NCBI GenBank assembly: GCA_905132765.1
Contig: CAJHQP010000762.1
Coordinates: 62,001 to 126,000, forward strand
Reading direction: 5' to 3'
Length of the DNA: 64,000 nucleotides
Source: Moricandia arvensis
Taxonomy: Eukaryota > Streptophyta > Magnoliopsida > Brassicales > Brassicaceae
Shown: one piece after another, positions 31,651-43,127 of the stretch
How positions within the stretch are numbered: the stretch's first letter is position 1
Layout: each line of letters begins with the position of its first letter
The notes under the pieces: model-generated
What the model was told of the DNA's origin: nothing
The model's input: the letters and a program-made list of their open reading frames with translations, nothing else
Databases searched by the model: none
Program-made: the position numbers and the translations under genes

Positions 31651-34196
31651 ATGAACATGGAGACGAGCGAGGCAGGGATGAGTAACACGGTGATGTGTCT
31701 GTTAACAGACCCAGAAGGAACTCACTTAGGTTCTTCAATGTATATTCCTCAGACTGCTGGTCCTTTGCAGCTTACTCAGCTCGTCAACAAGTTCCTCAAC
31801 AACGTAACACCTTCTACCCTCATCTAAATTCGTTTAAAGAAATGATTTTGCAGTAATCTTTCTAGTGTTTCTTGATGGTTTACTCTGTTAAATTGTTAAT
31901 TATCCAGGAGGAGATGTTGCCTTACAGTTTCTATGTATCTGACGAAGAGCTTCTTGTACCTGTTGGCACTTTCTTGGAGAAAAACAAAGGTAACACTCTT
32001 TGAATCAGCTTTGGTTTGGTTTGGTGTCTCTTATTGCTCTATGAAAATCTAATCATGTTCTCCTGTGTTTCAGTGTCTGTGGAGAAGGTTTTGACCATAG
32101 TTTATCAACAACAAGCTGTGTTCCGTATTCGTCCAGTTAACCGTTGCTCACAAACAATTGCTGGTATGTGTTCAGCTTTTTTTTCATAATTGTTTGAAGT
32201 TAAGAGATTTAACTATGTTTTAGTTGCTTACTTGAGCTTATTTGTGGTTTTGTTCTAAATTGTAGGTCACGCGGAAGCTGTTCTTTGTGTGTCGTTTAGT
32301 CCTGATGGTAAGCAGTTAGCAAGTGGCTCAGGTGATACAACTGTCCGGCTTTGGGATCTCAACACTGAAACTCCATTGTTTACTTGCAAAGGTTCGAGAT
32401 TTTCCTCACCACCGTTCTTCCGGTGCGTTATAATAGTTCATCCTAACCTCTTATCTTTTCAGGACACAAGAATTGGGTTCTCTCAATAGCTTGGTCTCCG
32501 GATGGTAAGCATCTTGTGAGTGGTAGTAAATCAGGTGAACTCTGTTGTTGGAATCCAAAGAAGGGAGAACTAGACGGCCATCCACTTACAGTTAAGTCTT
32601 TCCTTAGTTTTTGTTTGATATTTTCTTGTGAAATGTACAGTTACATATATGTTTTGGTTTGTTACTAACTAACATTTGATCTTTACATTTTTTTTTAGGG
32701 CCACAAGAAATGGATTACTGGTATCTCCTGGGAACCAGTCCACCTTAGTTCTCCATGCCGTCGATTTGTAACTTCCAGCAAAGATGGGGATGCAAGGATT
32801 TGGGATGTTACACTGAAGAAATCTTTAATTTGTCTCAGTGGACATACGCTTGCTGTGACTTGTGTCAAATGGGGTGGAGACGGAATTATCTATACAGGGT
32901 ATGCTTCTAATATGTGATATGCCTAGTGTGTTATGACAGATATTTCAATGTATTTTATTGCCTCTATGTTCTTCTTGCAGTTCCCAAGATTGCACGATAA
33001 AGATGTGGGAAACTACTCAGGGGAAGCTCATTCGTGAGTTGAAGGTAATATTTTAGCTATGTTTGGAATGTGTTCTCGTCATAGTTCTTCTGAATCAGTG
33101 TCAGATGCATTTCTTATCTGACCATTATCTCTAGAGACCTTACATACAGTACTATCAGCTTGTGTGATTATCTCATGTTCTGCATTTTAGCCACCTCAAT
33201 TTCACTCTTGTTCTTCTGTGTACTTTAGGGGCATGGGCATTGGGTTAACTCTCTTGCATTGAGCACAGAGTATGTTCTTAGAACAGGAGCTTTTGACCAC
33301 ACTGGAAGACAATATCCTCCAGATGATGAAATGAAAAAGGTAAACCTTCTCACTCCACTCTACACTTGAGGTCAACTTTTGTCCTTATACCCTGATTCTC
33401 ATCTTTCTCTTTTATCTCGGGCTCTTATGGTATAGGCGCTCGAAAGATACAACAAAGCAAAAGGGGATTCCCCTGAAAGGTTAGTATCAGGTTCTGATGA
33501 CTTCACCATGTTCCTTTGGGAACCATCTGTTAGCAAACAATCTAAAAAGCGCTTGACTGGTCATCAGCAGGTAATCTTACTTTACAGTTTCACTCTTTTC
33601 ACCTCAGTCCTTTTAGCTCTGTTTCCAATTCTTTACCTTTTGGATTGGTCAATCAACAGCTAGTAAATCATGTCTATTTCTCACCTGATGGGAAATGGAT
33701 TGCAAGTGCTTCATTCGATAGATCAGTTAGGCTATGGAACGGTGTCACAGGACAATTCGTTACAGCTTTCCGTGGCCATGTTGGGCCTGTTTATCAAGTC
33801 AGTTGGTCTGCTGACAGTAGATTGCTTTTGAGTGGCAGTAAAGATTCTACTCTCAAGGTAAAAAAGTTGCTTTTATATAAATGAAATGTCATTCCTACTC
33901 TTTACAGGAGGTGTTCCTCAGATTCTGAATCAGAAAGTTTGTTACTTCCACACAGATTTGGGAGATTAGGACAAAAACGTTAAAACAAGATCTTCCTGGT
34001 CATGCAGATGAGGTATTAAGACCTTTAGAACATTTTTGGTACTGGAATGTCAGTCTCTTTCCTCTCTTGATTTTGCTGACCCTCTTTGTGTTTTTGTTCT
34101 GGTTGTGTATAGGTTTTCGCGGTGGATTGGAGTCCAGATGGTGAGAAAGTAGTCTCTGGTGGTAAAGATAGAGTTTTGAAGCTATGGAAGGGTTGA
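31651..34196 (+). CDS. NLE1: NLE1 / Notchless WD40 ribosome-assembly factor, 12 exons
   Basis: Exons are 31651-31803, 31908-31989, 32074-32163, 32266-32391, 32463-32590, 32699-32898, 32981-33044, 33229-33339, 33436-33570, 33660-33857, 33956-34012 and 34113-34196. All introns are GT..AG and the frame is open throughout, giving 475 residues. The N-terminal NLE domain (about residues 10-80, TDPEGTHLGSSMYIPQ) is followed by about eight WD40 repeats, e.g. VSFSPDGKQLASGSGDTTVR and ending DRVLKLWKG. The family binds the MIDAS domain of the AAA-ATPase Rea1/MDN1 during maturation of the pre-60S ribosomal subunit in the nucleolus and nucleus. Length matches the Arabidopsis protein to within a few residues. 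The start at 31651 is chosen as first ATG; 31657 is an alternative two codons in. The gene looks functional. Confidence 0.95.
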
Positions 34197-34559
34197 AAAG
34201 AATAAGCGTTGTAGACCTTTTAAAATATAAGGTGTTTTATTTGTTTTATAATATAATATATTTCACATTTTAATGCAAATTTTAAATTTAATAATTACTG
34301 TATGACAATTGGCAAAAGACCTAGTATGGTGGAAGGCATGAACCCAAAGAGGAAAAACTGAGACATTCCTGTAATAATATCAGAGTTCACTTTGTTCCTG
34401 AGCACTAAAGAAGAAGCCTGCAGTCAGGCAGGCCATTAGGACCAAGAGTGTTGTCTGGATTCAGCGACCGGGGGTAAGTTCTTGGAGTTGTATGTTCTGA
34501 AAGTTGGCTAACTGACTCATTCCCAGTGGATCTGATTTAAGGTCTTGAGAACGTAAGAT
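34197..34559. other. NLE1 3' flank, no further gene seen
   Basis: AT-rich 3' end of NLE1 (poly-A-signal-like aataatata runs near 34240-34262), followed by moderately complex DNA without a recognisable ORF on either strand. Confidence 0.4.
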
Positions 34560-34562
34560 TAA

Positions 34563-34802
34563 GAGCATCATTATCGCGTGCACCCTTTAGTGGGTATCTT
34601 AAACTTTTTTTTTTTTTTTTGTTTTAAAAAAAAAAAAAAAAATTCACCAATCGCGGACCGCCACGTATCGCTGGGGCCCGCGAACAGTGGAGAAAACCCA
34701 TAGATAACGTCTCTTGTTTTACCTATCTAGGAGACGGTTTGTATGTAAAAAGTGAGACCCCCTAGCATAAAATACCCCTTTTTTACTCCGATAATGATGC
34801 TC
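34563..34802. mobile_element. PIF/Harbinger-type MITE (Tourist-like), 240 bp
   Basis: Terminal inverted repeats gagcatcattatcg (34563-34576) and cgataatgatgctc (34789-34802) are perfect. They are flanked by the 3-bp duplication taa (34560-34562 and 34803-34805), as expected for PIF/Harbinger. The centre holds a T run and A run (34607-34640). Non-coding. Confidence 0.88.
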
Positions 34803-35550
34803 TAAGCTCCTAATGTCGGATCCTGTTAGTACAGGAAGCGATTCTTCTTAGGTGAATATTAATGTGCAAGGGGCAAGAGGTTCTGTTCAGCAAGCAGCAT
34901 TGCAGCCTTGCAGGTTACCAAACAAATTTGGTGACTGCATTTTTGAATCAAATCATAAAAGCAGTAATTGGCTCCTCCATGTATCAACAATTTATTTATT
35001 CAGTGATCATATGAAAAAAAGTTTGTTAGCCCCACCAAGTATCATATAACATTGTGGAAAACATTCAGTGTATGAAAATATGTTAGTCACATCAGCATAT
35101 TTATGTTAATTTATGTCCCATGTATGAAGTAGAAATTAATATGGTGAAAACTACATAATTAGGTTTAATTGATTTAAACACTAGTTAATAGAGTCAATCC
35201 GTAATTTTTTAAACTTAAAATTCGATTCAAAAACAAATTAACCCGAGCCGGCCCAAATTTATTAGCCCAATATCATCTTCCCCATTTATGCATACGAGTG
35301 GCCGAAGACCTTCCATTATGTTTTTCTCCCAATTCATTCTCCATTACTTTAAAGGTTACTGTAACAAACCAACTAAATCTACATCAAGTTTTTTTGGGTG
35401 CAAATCTACATCAAATCTACAACAAACCTCACAAAGCCAAGAACATCGATTCAAAAAACTCAAACCAACAACATTTACCACATAAGGTATTTAACCCACA
35501 TCTCAAAATCCAATCTTAAATTTCAATCTTTGAGTCCTCTGTTTTCTTGC
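34803..35550. other. Intergenic DNA, no gene seen
   Basis: Mostly AT-rich. A near-duplicate of aaatctacatcaa occurs at 35366-35378 and 35402-35414. The only landmark is a splice-acceptor-like tttcttgcag at 35543-35552, leading into the IQD-like fragment. Confidence 0.35.
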
Positions 35551-35552
35551 AG

Positions 35553-35790
35553 AAGAATGACGAGAACATTGAGACACTGGAAATGGACACTCAATCTAAA
35601 TTTTACTCTTTGGAAATGAGTCCTTGAGAGTGTAGTAGCCATTTTAAGATTGTAACACGTTCAACAGAGCTCAGATTCAAAGAGTATTACAATGGAGATT
35701 TTTTGTCTTCTTACGATTACCCTATTTTCCCAAGTTACATAGCTAATACTCATTCTTCTAAACCCAAGGCTCTTTATTATGACCCTAAAA
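35553..35790 (+). pseudogene. IQD (IQ67-domain) gene fragment, broken
   Basis: After an acceptor-like cttgcag the frame reads KNDENIETLEMDTQSKFYS, followed by a stop and shift. Further on it reads EYYNGDFLSSYDYPIFPSYI and ANTHSSKPKAL. The (P)SY(M/I)ANT(E/H)SS(K)xK motif and the upstream D-E-N...LE(V/M)DT motif are typical of the C-terminal half of plant IQD calmodulin-binding scaffold proteins. The IQ67 domain itself is absent. A short relic from an unknown donor gene. Confidence 0.5.
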
Positions 35791-36250
35791 TCTTGTGGGT
35801 TAACTAATAGGGAAGATGAGATTACTGTTGAGTCGAGTTGGGTTAATGATTTGGGTTGGGTCCGGTTTATTTTGTTTTTAAATTTAATTTAAAGGTAAAA
35901 AAAAATTACTGATTGATCCCATTAATTAGTATTAAAATCAATTAAATCTAATTATATAGTTTTTACAATATTAATCTTGATTTCGTACATATGTCTTCAC
36001 ATAAAATGATGATGTTATAGATATATTTTCATACATTGAATACTTATCACTATATTATACTCGTTCCGTTTCATTTTAAATGTTATTTTAAATATCATTT
36101 TAAATTTATGCACACAAATTAAAAATATATTTAATTTTTTATATTTTTTATATAAAAACATCAGTATCCATACATAGCCATATTTCAACTATTATAAAAA
36201 TAAACTAGAAAATAAAATTAATAAATTTTGTATTAAATGTTAAAACGATA

Positions 36251-36562
36251 TTTATTTTAGAGGAATACCTTAAAATAGCCCTAAAAGGTTTTTGTCACAA
36301 AAATAGCTTTTAAGAAAAAAAATGACTAAAATAACATTTATTAAAGAGTTAACAAAATAACCAATATACATTTATACCACTTGGGTTAACTATTTTATAC
36401 TTAGGGTTTAGAGTTATTGGGTGAAGTTTTGGGGGTGAGGTTTAAAATTAAAAAAAAAATTTTAAAATAGAAAAATGTTAGTTTTGTCATTTTTGTTTTT
36501 GAATGTTATTTTTGTGACAAAAACTTCAAAAGGGTTATTTGAGAGATTTACCCTTTATTTTA
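36251..36562. mobile_element. Mutator-type MITE, 294 bp, with 9-bp target duplication
   Basis: The element at 36260-36553 is flanked by perfect 9-bp copies of tttatttta (36251-36259 and 36554-36562). Its ends are long imperfect inverted repeats sharing aatagccct / agggttatt and the perfect core tttttgtcacaaaaata (36288-36304, inverted at 36509-36525). A 9-bp duplication fits the Mutator superfamily. Non-coding. Confidence 0.85.
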
Positions 36563-36684
36563 TAATGAATTTTTTTTTTACAATGACAGTTAATATTAAA
36601 CAGAGGTAATATGATATTTGGTGTAAGTCACAATTTTGTTTTTCATATATCTCTGAATTTAGTGTGATGAAAAGATACACGTTT

Positions 36685-36880
36685 TAAGGTCAAAAGGAAA
36701 AGAAAATTCACAAAAGCAATTGGTCCTTTTTTTTTGTTGGTATTAAAGAGGGTCTTAAAAAGGCAGCTACGTCGAAAATAATAAACAAAATTCACAAACG
36801 CAATTGGCATATCCTTTTTTTTTGTTGGTATTGAAGTGGTTTTTAAAAAACAAACTATGTTGAAAATAACAATTGCCATT
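36685..36880. repeat. Tandem duplication, two units of about 90 bp
   Basis: Two neighbouring copies share aaattcacaaa(a/c)gcaattgg...ctttttttttgttggtatt(a/g)aag, then a g-rich or aaa-rich stretch and t(a/c)g(t/a)(c/t)gaaaata. They differ by several bases. Confidence 0.6.
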
Positions 36881-37378
36881 TTAATAAGAAAGTAGTGGTG
36901 AATGCGTTGTTTCATTTATCTCTAATACTTCCTCAAACATATACAGTATTTTCTAAAGTATTCATGCATATTAAAAATATATAAATTTTTAAAATTAAAT
37001 TTATAATAATTTGCTATACACTTTCCAGAAAATATTAATCTATCCAATTATTCTCAATTAATGTTTTTTAAAAGTATATAATTTATTAATATCAACTACT
37101 AAACTATCTTAATAATCTAAAAAATTGACTTTGTGACACAAAACTATCTTTCAAAAATAGAGAGAAATTTGGTTCACAAAAATAAATTCAAAAGATACCT
37201 AATGAATTTATTAAAATTTATTGTCTGATTGTCTTTATTAATATTTTTATTTGTCTTTCTATTTAAATTACAAAATAAAAATAATATATATATTATTTAA
37301 AACATACAAAGTGAATTAAAGATATAGCTTAAAAATTATAAATAGCATGTCTAATTCTATTTTTATTATTTTATTTTC

Positions 37379-37385
<7 letters not shown>

Positions 37386-37432
<47 letters not shown>

Positions 37433-37442
37433 ATGTGTGTGT
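37386..37442. repeat. Compound (AT)n(GT)n microsatellite
   Basis: About 13 AT units followed by about 14 GT-type units with one interruption. Confidence 0.9.
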
Positions 37443-37523
37443 AATACAAATTATTGTTTAATTATAATATTGAATTTTTCAGAAAATATACTAATACATA
37501 TATTATAATAATGATACAATGAA

Positions 37524-37556
<33 letters not shown>

Positions 37557-37568
37557 GTATATATATGT
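37524..37568. repeat. AT-rich microsatellite
   Basis: Interrupted (at)n with acatatat inserts. Confidence 0.8.
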
Positions 37569-39230
37569 ATCCATTAGATTTTGGAATACATATTCAATGT
37601 GCTCAGATCAAAATATATATTTTAGCTATATTATTATTTCCAGATTAAATCAATAAATTTAAATTATTTTGAGTAATTGAGAATTCAAACCATATTTAGA
37701 TATTTTGATAAATATAAGTAAATAATAAAATTGATCATCAAATAATTGATTATAATTTTTTTATTCATGATGTGATATTTTAGCCGAGTGAATTTTTCTA
37801 CCAAAAAAACTGTAGTCGAATGATGGGTAGACACTTACACTACTGGATTAATAAAAACTCGAAAATTTCAATATTGTTTTGTATCTTAATCAAAAACCTT
37901 AACAACTAAATTTTATTTAAAACATTAAATTTTAAATATATAATTAAATTAAACATAAATTTAAAATAAATATATACTAAAAATCCAGACTAAAACCTCG
38001 AGGCTCAGAAAATGTTGTTTTTTCTTACTACTTACATCATCTTAATAGACATCGGCGTTTGAATATTTGGTTAGGTTCATGTTGATTTTCATTGGTCTGG
38101 ATCATTTGGATCCTAGAAATTTGAATCCATTTAGGTATTTTTATTTTTTTGTTCAGTTTTGGACTGTGTTCTCTCGGTTCCGGATCAGTTCAGTTTCAAA
38201 TGTTTTACACCTATAAATACCAAAAAATTTCCAGATAGAGTTATGTTTCAGTTCGATTTGATTCTTCTATCCAAAACATGTCAAAATTCTAACCTAAACC
38301 CATTGATTTATCTTAAGTTTTGTTAAATAACTAAAATAAACTGTTAATAGTTGCAATGAAACATTTTTAAACTCTAAACTTGACATTTTAAATTTCATAT
38401 TACTTGAGAAGTTACAAAAATAATAATAAAGACTACAAACAAAATCCATTACAACTCACAAATTAAATATAGAATATAGAACACATGGAGCCATAATCTT
38501 GGATATTCATGCTTTTAAATCGGGTATGGATGTTACCAAAAAAAATCAAGTATGGATTGTTTCTTATCGGGTCAGATCTATTCAGGTTGGTTCTTTTCGG
38601 GTACGAGTCTATTGGGGTTAGTTCTTTTTATTTATAGTTCTTTCAGGTGGAAGAATTTTGAATCCATTTAAGTATTTAAAAATTTTTGGTTTGGTTTCGG
38701 GTTAGATAGTTTTGAGTCGGTTCTGGTTCATATTTTCGATTCGGGTTACATTTCCAGGCTTAATATTTTTAATTTATTATTCCATTTTTCTCTAAATGAA
38801 ATAACTTTATAATAGAATCATGTTCTAGTTTAAACCTATTTCATTTTGAAGTACACAAATAAAGTAAATTACTCTATTATGGAATAGAAGATTGAATAGA
38901 ACTAGAAAATATAATATTTAAAACTTCATTTTGAAATGGCAAATGTAACAGGATTGGAAATGCTCTCAAAGCAATATTTTAACTCAAAACCTTGCTTAGA
39001 CTTAGTGGCGGACCAGCGTTGATAAAATGGATGTCACTTGCTACATGTTAAAGTTATACTAACTTTTTTTTTTGTCACAACGTTAAAGTTATACAAACTA
39101 GTTTGTTGTTTGCGACCGAAGAATACGTAGATCATTTGGTTTATTAAATACTTTTTCAACCCCCTTTACATGGGTCTGAATCCTATATTTTCTTATCTCT
39201 ATTGACTTTTCCTCAAAATTTATATTTATA

Positions 39231-39318
39231 CTATGGCATCCGTAGAACATCACATTTTTATGCTATAGCATCCGTAGAACATCACATTTTTATGCTATGG
39301 GATCCCTAGAACATCAAA
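39231..39318. repeat. Short tandem repeat, about 2.5 units of 36 bp
   Basis: Unit: tatgctatggcatccg plus tagaacatcacattttt. The third copy diverges after ccctagaacatca. Confidence 0.75.
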
Positions 39319-40149
39319 AGTCTGAGTTTTCCATTGCTTAGACCTAAAACATGGATCCTAAGAATCACATTTTTGTCTAAAGCACAAAGCACAAAATAAA
39401 GCACAAAGCATACGAGAAAATATTAACACCCTAAACTATAGCCAGCGGAAACAAAAATTTCCTGGAGAAAAAAACCTACAAAACTACATTGATTCTCCGT
39501 AAACAAACCGGATGCTAAGGAGCTAACAATTACAAGAAAACATAAAAACTTCTGACGGAATTTCAGACGAAAAGTGGGTTTGTCAGAAATTATGAGGAAT
39601 TGCTGACGAAAAACCACAAACATGAAAGTTTAACATTCGTCAGTACTTCTTTACAAATTCCGATGATTTTCCGACGAAACATGTTCTTCGGTAAGTACCG
39701 AAAAACCTATGAAATATTTCAACGGAAAAAAAATTCCGAGGAATTTCTTGAAGAAACGACTCCTTCCTTCCATTTTAATTCTCGTTTTAGTTTTTTGCAT
39801 ACATATTAAGAAAACATTTAATTATGTACACTTTCTAAATAAAAAATTATCACCTATACATCTAACCATATTCCAGCCAATAGAAAAATAAACTAGAGAA
39901 TACAAAGAATCATATAGCATAACTCAAAAACGCAGGACGTGGCAAGGTCGACGTAAACTAAATTCATCGTAAATGCATCAAAATGTAAAAATGTGGGAGG
40001 TGGCAAGGTCGTTGTAATATAAAACACGAGACATGGCAAGGTCCTCATAAATTTACGAGGCCTTTACGAGGAAGGCTAAATCCTATGTATACTCGAACCC
40101 ATTTCAGCCTCTTACTCGTCATCTCTTCCTCTCACTTTCTCCTCTTTCT

Positions 40150-40250
40150 CAGCAAAGGTTAGTTTTAAAAAAAAAATGTTAATTAGTTTAGGTGGTTTAG
40201 TTTAGGTAATTAGTTTAGGTGGTTTAGTTTAGGTAATTAGTTTAGGTGGT
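40150..40250. repeat. Short tandem repeat in the CACTA 5' leader
   Basis: About three copies of a roughly 36-bp unit (aattagtttaggtggttt plus agtttaggt). Confidence 0.75.
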
Positions 40251-40339
40251 TAGATTACGCTTGTAATTTATAAGACTAGGTTGTAGAATTAGATTTAAAT
40301 TGCCATATATAGTGTTCTAATTTTTTTTTTAAAAAGTGG

Positions 40340-41950
40340 ATGGTTCGTAAGATAAAACCTCTGGATTATAGTGAGATGTTCAGCTTAGGAGATTTCCTAC
40401 ACCTAGTTCGGGTCCATATTTTGTCCTATACTCTCAGTCGTCACGACTGCGTCCACCTGCACCTATGGTTGCTCTCTTTGTACCCCCTATGTTTGCTCCT
40501 CATGTGGCTCCAGCTGGTGCTCCTCCTGCAGACAGTGGTCCTCATGATCTGGTTCCTGATGCTCCTCATGCCCCTGCAGCGGGAGAACATCCTGATTTGT
40601 TGGTGCTGCCAGATGCACCGTATGCTCGTTATACAGTCAAGGATCTTCTCGCCCAGCCGGGACGAGAAGGTTTAGATGTCTTAGACCCCGATCGATCACC
40701 TAAAACTTACTGATACTTACTGATATGTAATTTATTAAAACAATATGATTTAAATAATTTGTTTTTACATTTTTTTATCTGTCTAACTTATTGTTATTAT
40801 TATTTTTGGGTTTAGGGTTGACGGTCGTGTCGAACAAAGTATTTCTCACACAATCAAAGGTTATTTCACGGAGGCGCAACCTAATTGGACCATGACACCG
40901 GAGCACATTAAGACCACATGGTTCAAATGTTTGAGGTTAGTTTTTTATTTAAAATTAATTTTTGAATAATTTTTTATATATTTTAATATTTTTAGGTTCA
41001 TTTTTCGGCACACAAAGGAGATGGTCCATTGGGATAAATAATAACGTGAAGGCGAAGTTTGTGGAGAAGGTGAAGACACGCCCAACAAACACCGCCTCCA
41101 ACTGGAAGGTCATTTGGGAGGTCGGAGTCTATGAGGCGAAGCCCCTCTCTAACAAAGGATGTATGGGATGATCTTATTAGATATTGTATCAAACCCACTC
41201 AATCTGAAACTCTGCACAATTCTCCTCTTCTTGTTTAACTAGGGATGAGCACGACAATTTGCCGATGCTTCACACTTCCGGTCAAACACCCCACGTCGGT
41301 GTCTGTTTGAATATGGTAAGTGATATATTTCAAAAAAAAAATTCTTAATTAGAAACATTTTTTAAGCCGCAAAAAATAACGGAGTTCTACCATCGCTTTC
41401 CGAACTTTATTTGGCTACACTCTCACATGACGGTGTTTTGTGGATCCCCATTCAGAGAAGATCTATAATGACGTTGTTACCCGGATTGAAAAGAGCCAGA
41501 CTCAGCTGATGCAGCAGTCTCTGGATGGGTTGCCCGTTCAGTTGTCCACACAAGAGGTGGACAAGATTTTCGAAGAGGTATACAATTTTATTATCTTTTG
41601 TTTATTACTTTACCTTTTCTTAATTTAATAATTTTATTTAAGTTAAAATTTTATTTTTCTAAAGGGTCTATAAAAAAAGGGGGTGTACGGTGGGTGGGAA
41701 TAGGATATGTTAACGATGTTCCACGACCGACATCATCTTATTCTCAGAGACAGTATGAGGAGTCCTCTCGGATGCGGTCTGATTGGATGCGACACAAGCT
41801 CATTTGGAGTCCCTCAAAAGTCTTCTCGACCTTATGGTGGATGGAAACCCGTAAATGCTGCAGATTAGACGGCAAGACCTCGGAATTCCAGATCCACTTA
41901 CTCGTTATTCAGATCAGGAGGCGGCATATTAAAAGAAAACGAAAGCTAGA
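40340..41950 (+). pseudogene. CACTA accessory protein (Transposase_24 / TNP1-like), broken
   Basis: Exon-like blocks are as follows. 40465-40713 is Pro/Ala-rich, then YARYTVKDLLAQPGREGLDV. 40816-40936 reads VDGRV...SHTIKGYF and TPEHIKTTWFKC. 40997-41171 reads FRHTKEMVHWD and NTASNWKVIWEVG, ending in TGA. 41440-41580 reads TRIEKSQTQLMQQSLDGLPV. 41663-41960 reads IGYVNDVPRPTSSYSQRQ. The equivalents on the minus strand at 5528-7197 follow the same order. Introns are AT-rich and start gttagt-like. Stops and shifts between blocks mean no intact product. Confidence 0.7.
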
Positions 41951-42461
41951 GACTGCTTAGTGGACGAAGATGTCCTCAACCGCTAGCTTTATTTTTATTT
42001 TTGTATTATAAATTTATATATTTTATTTATAAAAATGTATTCCATAAATTTATAATTGTTTTATAATTTTAGGTTTAGTATTTTTAATTTTTATTATTTA
42101 AAAATTTATTATTTTATTTAAAATATAGAACTTTTGTAGTAAATTTGTTGTTAAATTTACAAAGATTTTACAAGGAAGCAGATGTTAATTCGTCGTATAT
42201 ATGTACAACGAATTTACGTGTACGTCGATGTTAATTCCTCGTAAGCATTTACGAGTAATATATGAGGACTTACACGTAAATTCATCGTAAATTTTTATGA
42301 GAAATTAACATCTACTTCTTTGTATATTCATCGTAAAATTTATACACCTTCAATGATGATTTTACTTCAATATTATACGGTTCTTTACAATGACATGTTA
42401 CATGCCTTTTATGAAAAGACCTTCCTCATTGTTTAACTATGACTTTACGATGAATAGTTAG
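41951..42461 (+). other. CACTA 3' region with subterminal motifs
   Basis: AT-rich tail of the broken gene, then inverted and direct ttacg/cgtaa motifs (42150-42360). It ends at the gttag target site (42457-42461) of the copia insertion. Confidence 0.55.
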
Positions 42462-43075
42462 TGAAGATGCAAGATGTCTGTCCTGAAGTAGTCGTTGACG
42501 TAGATGCTGACGCAGACGACGTGTTGAGTGGTGAAGACCATGTGGAGTCAAGATGCTGAGCTGGAGTCGTGTAGACTTGGAGAGCAAGTGGGTATCTTGA
42601 AGAAAAGGCAAGAGGAATAAACTTGGGGAGCAAGTTTATGACTTAAAGGAAGAGGAATAAGTGTATTCCAAGAAAAGGAAAGTTGCACTTATTGATATGG
42701 AAGATGTCCATATTGTGGTTCCTTGGAGACTAGGTTTCGGGAACTTAGAGAATAACTATAAAATAGTTATGGGGTCGTCTGTAATGAGACAGAGACACAT
42801 AGACTGATTTTATAGAGAGAGAAGCTATTGATGTGTTCTTGGTCGTGCTGAAGCAGTTGCCAAAGTACGTGACGGAGGAGAGATACAAGCGGGTAGCTTA
42901 GGAATCTTTCAGTACCAGTTGTTAGGGTGTTAACAGACTGTGTAAGGCTGATTAAGCAAGTCTTGTAAAGATTGTTTAAAAAGAGATTCTAATAAAGCAT
43001 AGTGGTTGCTTGTATTGTTTTGTCTCTGGTTTACTTTCTGCATTACTTAATTGTGGTGTCATCTTTGCACTTACA
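42462..43075 (+). repeat. 5' LTR of the gag-only copia element
   Basis: It starts TGAAGATGCAAGATG and ends ...ttgcacttaca. A TATA-like tataaaat is at 42757-42764. It has a 14-bp stretch (in the agacagagacacat region near 42788) missing from the 3' LTR. Confidence 0.92.
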
Positions 43076-43076
43076 A

Positions 43077-43095
43077 TTGGTATTAGAGCGGGGCA
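43077..43095 (+). other. Primer binding site (tRNA-iMet type)
   Basis: ttggtattagagcggggca begins one base after the LTR. It matches the usual tggtatcagagc site except for one base. Confidence 0.8.
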
Positions 43096-43127
43096 CCTAA
43101 GTTATCGGTGTAATCCTGAAGGTGAAG

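Larger units (their letters stand above)
36900..39230. other. Long AT-rich gene-free stretch with microsatellites
   Basis: No gene is seen. It contains (at)n/(gt)n at 37386-37442 and (at)n at 37524-37568. The 38040-38760 part is rich in gggtt/ggttc-type motifs, common in decayed Brassicaceae repeats. Confidence 0.5.
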
